The notes under the pieces are model-generated. The model made no database searches. It was not told where the DNA came from and saw nothing but the letters and a program-made list of their open reading frames with translations. DNA of 64,000 bases. Origin: an uncultured Mycoplasmatota bacterium (GTDB lineage: Bacteria > Bacillota_I > Bacilli_A > RF39 > UBA660). The position numbers and the translations under genes are program-made. The first letter of the stretch is position 1, and the number at the start of each line of letters is the position of its first letter. Of the stretch, positions 60,695 through 64,000 are shown piece after piece. The DNA is taken from contig URNW01000001.1 of NCBI GenBank assembly GCA_900549285.1, positions 1 to 64,000 on the forward strand. The letters run 5' to 3'.

Positions 60695-60903
60695 ATAACT
60701 AACAGCTACAAATAATTATAACGTATTTTTTCTTTTTTTGCAAGAAATTTTTTTAATTTCATAATTATTATAATCAATTTTTTATTTTATATTCTGTTAT
60801 TGTTAAAAATATGATAGTAATAAATTTGATGATGCAGCTAAAACTAAAATCCTTCTTAGAAGAACAAAGTAAAATAACTTTTTTAATTCATTGAGTTAAG
60901 TAG

Positions 60904-60951
60904 TTGACTTTTTATTCCAAACAGTGTATATTTAGTTAGGCAGCTAACTAA
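60904..60951 (+). promoter_or_regulatory. Promoter with MarR-type operator at the transcription start
   Basis: TTGACT (60904-60909), 17-bp spacer, TATATT (60927-60932). The inverted repeat TTAGTTAG GCAG CTAACTAA (60932-60951) covers the start site, a classic position for repression by the MarR protein encoded 12 bases downstream. The other 200 bases back to the tRNA show nothing recognisable. Confidence 0.8.
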
Positions 60952-60962
60952 AAGGAGAAAAT

Positions 60963-61436
60963 ATGAAGCTAAATATTATTGAAGAAATTAAAGCTTTAGA
61001 AGTAGAAATAGGCAAAAGACTATTTCAAGAAGCTAAAGTATTAGAGTTAAAAAGACCACCAAGTCCATTACAAGCTAAAGTATTGAAATATATTTTAGAA
61101 CATAAAGAAAAAACAATTCGTCAGAAGGATTTAGAAATGAGTTTAAAAGTAAGTAAAGCAACCATATCAGAAGTATTACTTACTATGGAAAAAGGTAAAA
61201 TCATAAAAAGAGTGAGTGTCCCAGAAGATGCAAGAGCAAAAAGAATTGTTTTAACAAATACTAGCTTAGAAAGATTAAAAGAGTTAGAAAAAAACTTTGA
61301 AGTTATCAATGATGAATTGCTTTATAATATATCAAATGAAGAGTTAGCCCAATTTTTAAATATTTTAAAGAAAATGCAACAAAATATGAAAGAGAGAGGA
61401 GAAACAAATGTTAAAGTTATTAAAAAATTTAACTAA
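60963..61436 (+). CDS. MarR-family transcriptional regulator
   Basis: The 157-residue winged-helix protein has LQAKVLKYILEHKEKTIRQKD, the recognition helix LKVSKATISEVLLTMEKGKI, and the wing RVSVPEDARAKRIVLTN with the family's DxR-type motif. It likely represses its own operon, encoding an ABC exporter, and is released by a small ligand (inference from family). AAAGGAG precedes the start; it overlaps the next gene by 29 bases. Confidence 0.93.
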   Translation: MKLNIIEEIKALEVEIGKRLFQEAKVLELKRPPSPLQAKVLKYILEHKEKTIRQKDLEMSLKVSKATISEVLLTMEKGKIIKRVSVPEDARAKRIVLTNTSLERLKELEKNFEVINDELLYNISNEELAQFLNILKKMQQNMKERGETNVKVIKKFN

Positions 61437-63168
61437 AAAAGATTATTTACTAATTTTAATTAGTACAATACTTATTGTATTTCAAGTTTGGCTAGATTTA
61501 AGATTGCCAGATTATATGGCAAATATTACTAGTTTAATTCAAAACGAAGAAACAGCCTTAGGGGGAATTTTAAAAAATGGTGGTTACATGCTTTTATGTG
61601 CTGGAGGAAGTTTAATATCTGCTGTAATTGTCGGATATATTACTTCTATGATTTCTGCCAAGTTTTCCTCAAATGTGCGAAAAAAATTATATAATCAAGT
61701 AGAAAATTTTGGAATGGAAGAAATTAAGAACTTTTCTACTAGTAGCTTAATTACAAGAACAACTAATGATATTACTAATGTTCAAATGCTATTATCTATG
61801 GGACTTCAATTATTAATTAAAGCACCTATAACAGCAGTATGGGCTATATTTAAAATATTAAATAAAGGATGGCAATGGAGTTTAATAACAGGCATTGCTG
61901 TATTAGTCTTATTATTTATGGTAGTATTATTAATGATTTTAGTAATACCAAAATTTAAAAGAGTTCAAAAATTAATTGATAAAATAAATAATCGTACAAG
62001 AGAACAATTAACAGGAATAAGAGTAGTTAGAGCATTTAATGCTGAAAAGTATCAAGAAGATAAATTTGCTGAAGAAAACAATGAATTAACTAAAATTCAA
62101 ATGTTTAATCAAAGAATGATGTCTTTAATGTCGCCAATTATGTATTTAATCATGAATTTGCTTACATTAGGAATTTATTTTATTGGTGCAAGTCTTATTA
62201 ACGAAGCAGGATTGTTAGATAAAATAGACATATTTAGTAATATGGTAGTATTTTCAAGTTATGCAATGCAAGTAATTATGGCCTTTTTAATGTTATCAAT
62301 GATTTTTATTATGTATCCAAGGGCAAGTGTATCAGCGACAAGAATTAATGAAGTATTAGATACAGTACCAACGATTAAAGAAGGGAATTTTGCTCAAAAA
62401 ACAAAAACAGTTGGAAAAGTAGAATTTAAAAATGTATCTTTTAAATATCCAGATGGAGAAGAATATGTATTAAAAAACATTTCTTTTGTTGCAAATAAAG
62501 GGGATACTGTAGCATTTATTGGTTCAACTGGATCAGGGAAATCAACGTTAGTGAATTTATTATTAAGATTTTATGATGTAACAGAAGGAGAAATTTTAAT
62601 TGATGATATAAATATTAAGGAATATCAATTAGAAGAATTATATAATAAATTTGGATATGTTCCCCAAAAAGCTATAATGTTTAGAGGATCTATCGTAGAA
62701 AATGTAAATTATGGAGTAAACGGAAGAACAAAAGCTAGTAATAAGAAAGTAGAAGAGGCAATTAAGGTAGCTCAAGCCGAAGAATTTGTAAATAAACTAG
62801 AAGGAAAATACGAATATCAAATTGCTAGAGGCGGAACAAATCTATCAGGCGGACAAAAACAAAGAGTTTCCATTGCTAGAGCAATAGCTCGCGATCCTGA
62901 AATATTTATTTTTGATGATTGCTTTAGTGCTTTAGACTATAAAACCGATTATTTATTACGCCATGAATTACACAAATATACTAAAGATGCTACAAGTTTA
63001 ATTGTCGCTCAAAGAATAGGTACAATTAAAAATGCTAATACAATTTTGGTTTTAGATAGTGGAGAATGTATTGGTAAAGGAACCCATAAAGAATTATTAA
63101 AAACATGTAAGATATATCAAGAAATAGCTTATTCTCAAGCATCAAAGGAGGAGTTAGATAATGAATAA
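61408..63168 (+). CDS. ABC exporter, fused membrane and ATPase domains (first half of a heterodimer)
   Basis: The 586-residue protein has six membrane helices (about 15-310) and an ATPase with GSTGSGKST, LSGGQKQRVSIARA and IFIFDDCFSALD. The Walker B glutamate is Asp in DDCF, so one nucleotide site of the pair should be degenerate, as in heterodimeric multidrug exporters. GAGGAG precedes the start. It overlaps the second half by eight bases. Confidence 0.94.
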   Translation: MLKLLKNLTKKDYLLILISTILIVFQVWLDLRLPDYMANITSLIQNEETALGGILKNGGYMLLCAGGSLISAVIVGYITSMISAKFSSNVRKKLYNQVENFGMEEIKNFSTSSLITRTTNDITNVQMLLSMGLQLLIKAPITAVWAIFKILNKGWQWSLITGIAVLVLLFMVVLLMILVIPKFKRVQKLIDKINNRTREQLTGIRVVRAFNAEKYQEDKFAEENNELTKIQMFNQRMMSLMSPIMYLIMNLLTLGIYFIGASLINEAGLLDKIDIFSNMVVFSSYAMQVIMAFLMLSMIFIMYPRASVSATRINEVLDTVPTIKEGNFAQKTKTVGKVEFKNVSFKYPDGEEYVLKNISFVANKGDTVAFIGSTGSGKSTLVNLLLRFYDVTEGEILIDDINIKEYQLEELYNKFGYVPQKAIMFRGSIVENVNYGVNGRTKASNKKVEEAIKVAQAEEFVNKLEGKYEYQIARGGTNLSGGQKQRVSIARAIARDPEIFIFDDCFSALDYKTDYLLRHELHKYTKDATSLIVAQRIGTIKNANTILVLDSGECIGKGTHKELLKTCKIYQEIAYSQASKEELDNE

Positions 63169-64000
63169 TAAAAAGAAAAACATGGAAAAGCCTAAAGACT
63201 TAGTTTTAGGTACTAAGAAATTAATTCAATATTTACATTCCTTCTTGCCAATAATTATAATTGCTTTTATTATTTCAGCTTTAAGTTCAATATTATCTAT
63301 AATAGGTCCCAATAAATTATCAGATTTAACAGATGTAATCACTGCAGGCCTTTTAACCTCTATTGATTTAGAAAAAGTAGCCAAAATTTCCTTATTTTTA
63401 TTAGGATTATATTTATTTAGTGCATTATTTAATTTTATTTCTGGCTTTATTATGGCAACTGTTGCTAATAAATTTGCTAAGAATCTAAGAAAAAATATTT
63501 CTAAAAAAATAAATAGATTACCACTCAAGTATTTTGATCAACATAGTTATGGGGATATTTTATCACGTGTAACAAACGATATTGATACAATTGGACAATC
63601 TATGAATCAAAGTTTAGCTGCTTTAATTGGTGCCATTACTTTATTCATAGGTAGCATTATTATGATGTTTGTAACAAACTGGATAATGGCTATTACCGCA
63701 ATTGCTGCATCTCTAATTGGTTTTGGTTTTATGTTTGTTATATTAATGAAATCGCAAAGTTATTTTGAAAAAAGACAAACTAAATTAGGAAAACTAAATG
63801 ATCATATTGAAGAGATTTATTCTTCTTTAAATGTAGTAAAAGCTTATAATGGTAAAAAAGAAGCAGGAAAAGAATTTGATAAATTAAATGCTTCAGTATA
63901 TGATGCTAATTTAAAAAGTCAATTCTTATCTGGATTAATGCAACCGATAATGAGTTTTATTGGTAATTTTGGATATGTAGCTGTATGTGTAGTAGGGGCT
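63161..64000 (+). CDS. ABC exporter, second half (partial, runs off the window)
   Basis: Only the first 280 codons are inside. They show a charged N-terminus, a first membrane helix (LPIIIIAFIISALSSILSII), the coupling region PLKYFDQHSYGDILSRVTND typical of exporters, and further membrane helices. The ATPase lies beyond the edge. AAAGGAGG precedes the start. It should form the heterodimer with the previous protein, under the MarR regulator. Confidence 0.93.
   Translation, partial: MNNKKKNMEKPKDLVLGTKKLIQYLHSFLPIIIIAFIISALSSILSIIGPNKLSDLTDVITAGLLTSIDLEKVAKISLFLLGLYLFSALFNFISGFIMATVANKFAKNLRKNISKKINRLPLKYFDQHSYGDILSRVTNDIDTIGQSMNQSLAALIGAITLFIGSIIMMFVTNWIMAITAIAASLIGFGFMFVILMKSQSYFEKRQTKLGKLNDHIEEIYSSLNVVKAYNGKKEAGKEFDKLNASVYDANLKSQFLSGLMQPIMSFIGNFGYVAVCVVGA

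Noticed and set aside
1..64000. Mycoplasma-type code with TGA as tryptophan
   Set aside because: Several recognised genes end at TGA at the expected length (for example phosphoketolase), and tryptophan is coded by TGG.
1..64000. CRISPR arrays, insertion sequences or integrases
   Set aside because: No regularly spaced repeats and no recognisable transposase or recombinase gene were seen.

Overview
The window is very AT-rich, densely coded bacterial chromosome from a low-GC Gram-positive (Firmicutes/Bacilli-type) organism. Gene order is Firmicute-like in places (infC-rpmI-rplT behind an L20-type leader, rimM-trmD, rpsB-tsf-frr, a serS T-box). TGA is used as an ordinary stop codon, so this is code 11 and not a mycoplasma code. 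Many ribosome-binding sites read AGGTGA or GGTGG rather than AGGAGG. A gerA-type spore-germination operon implies a spore-forming ancestry or lifestyle. Small intergenic spaces, missing partners and an AlaRS without its C-terminal domain suggest a streamlined genome, perhaps one of the uncultured gut Bacilli lineages (inference; no 16S is present).

Layout. 0-9 kb: accessory genes, namely a tandem family of membrane proteins with decayed copies, a beta-lactamase-fold protein without signal peptide, an orphan holin/endolysin cassette, a GH3 protein with altered catalytic residues, a stomatin/NfeD pair, a hypoxanthine-DNA glycosylase, an orphan prepilin and a membrane thioredoxin. 9.4-12 kb: tRNA-Arg, tRNA-Pro, a tandem-HTH regulator, rpoZ and tRNA-Ala. 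12-17 kb: a phosphoketolase operon with two flavoproteins. 17-20 kb: a second tandem-HTH regulator divergent from a surface protein that has a structured 5' UTR. 20-24 kb: gerAA-gerAC-gerAB on the minus strand. 24-31 kb: tRNA-Ser, yidD, rpsB-tsf, two thioredoxin-fold proteins without cysteines where pyrH often lies, frr and an AI-2E transporter. 31-34.5 kb: a third tandem-HTH regulator divergent from a bacteriocin locus with a C39-peptidase ABC exporter, a miniature accessory protein and three double-glycine peptides. 34.7-37 kb: rpsU, yqeY, infC-rpmI-rplT. 37-39.6 kb: a lysine-riboswitch-controlled dipeptidase operon. 39.6-50 kb: a P-loop kinase, short alaS, a PfkB kinase, Smr, sufS-sufU, an ABC transporter and T-box-serS. 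50-58 kb: small accessory genes followed by trmH, rimM and trmD. 58-64 kb: HelD, tRNA-Arg and a self-regulated MarR/ABC-exporter operon running off the end.

Most notable: (1) an apparently uncharacterised three-peptide class II bacteriocin locus with a minimal export apparatus; (2) a shared C-terminal Rho_N/SAP-like domain on both ribosomal proteins S2 and L20; (3) a lysine riboswitch governing a dipeptidase and an unknown protein; (4) IF3 apparently starting at AUA; (5) a surface-protein mRNA whose leader can form mutually exclusive hairpins, one of which overlaps its ribosome-binding site.
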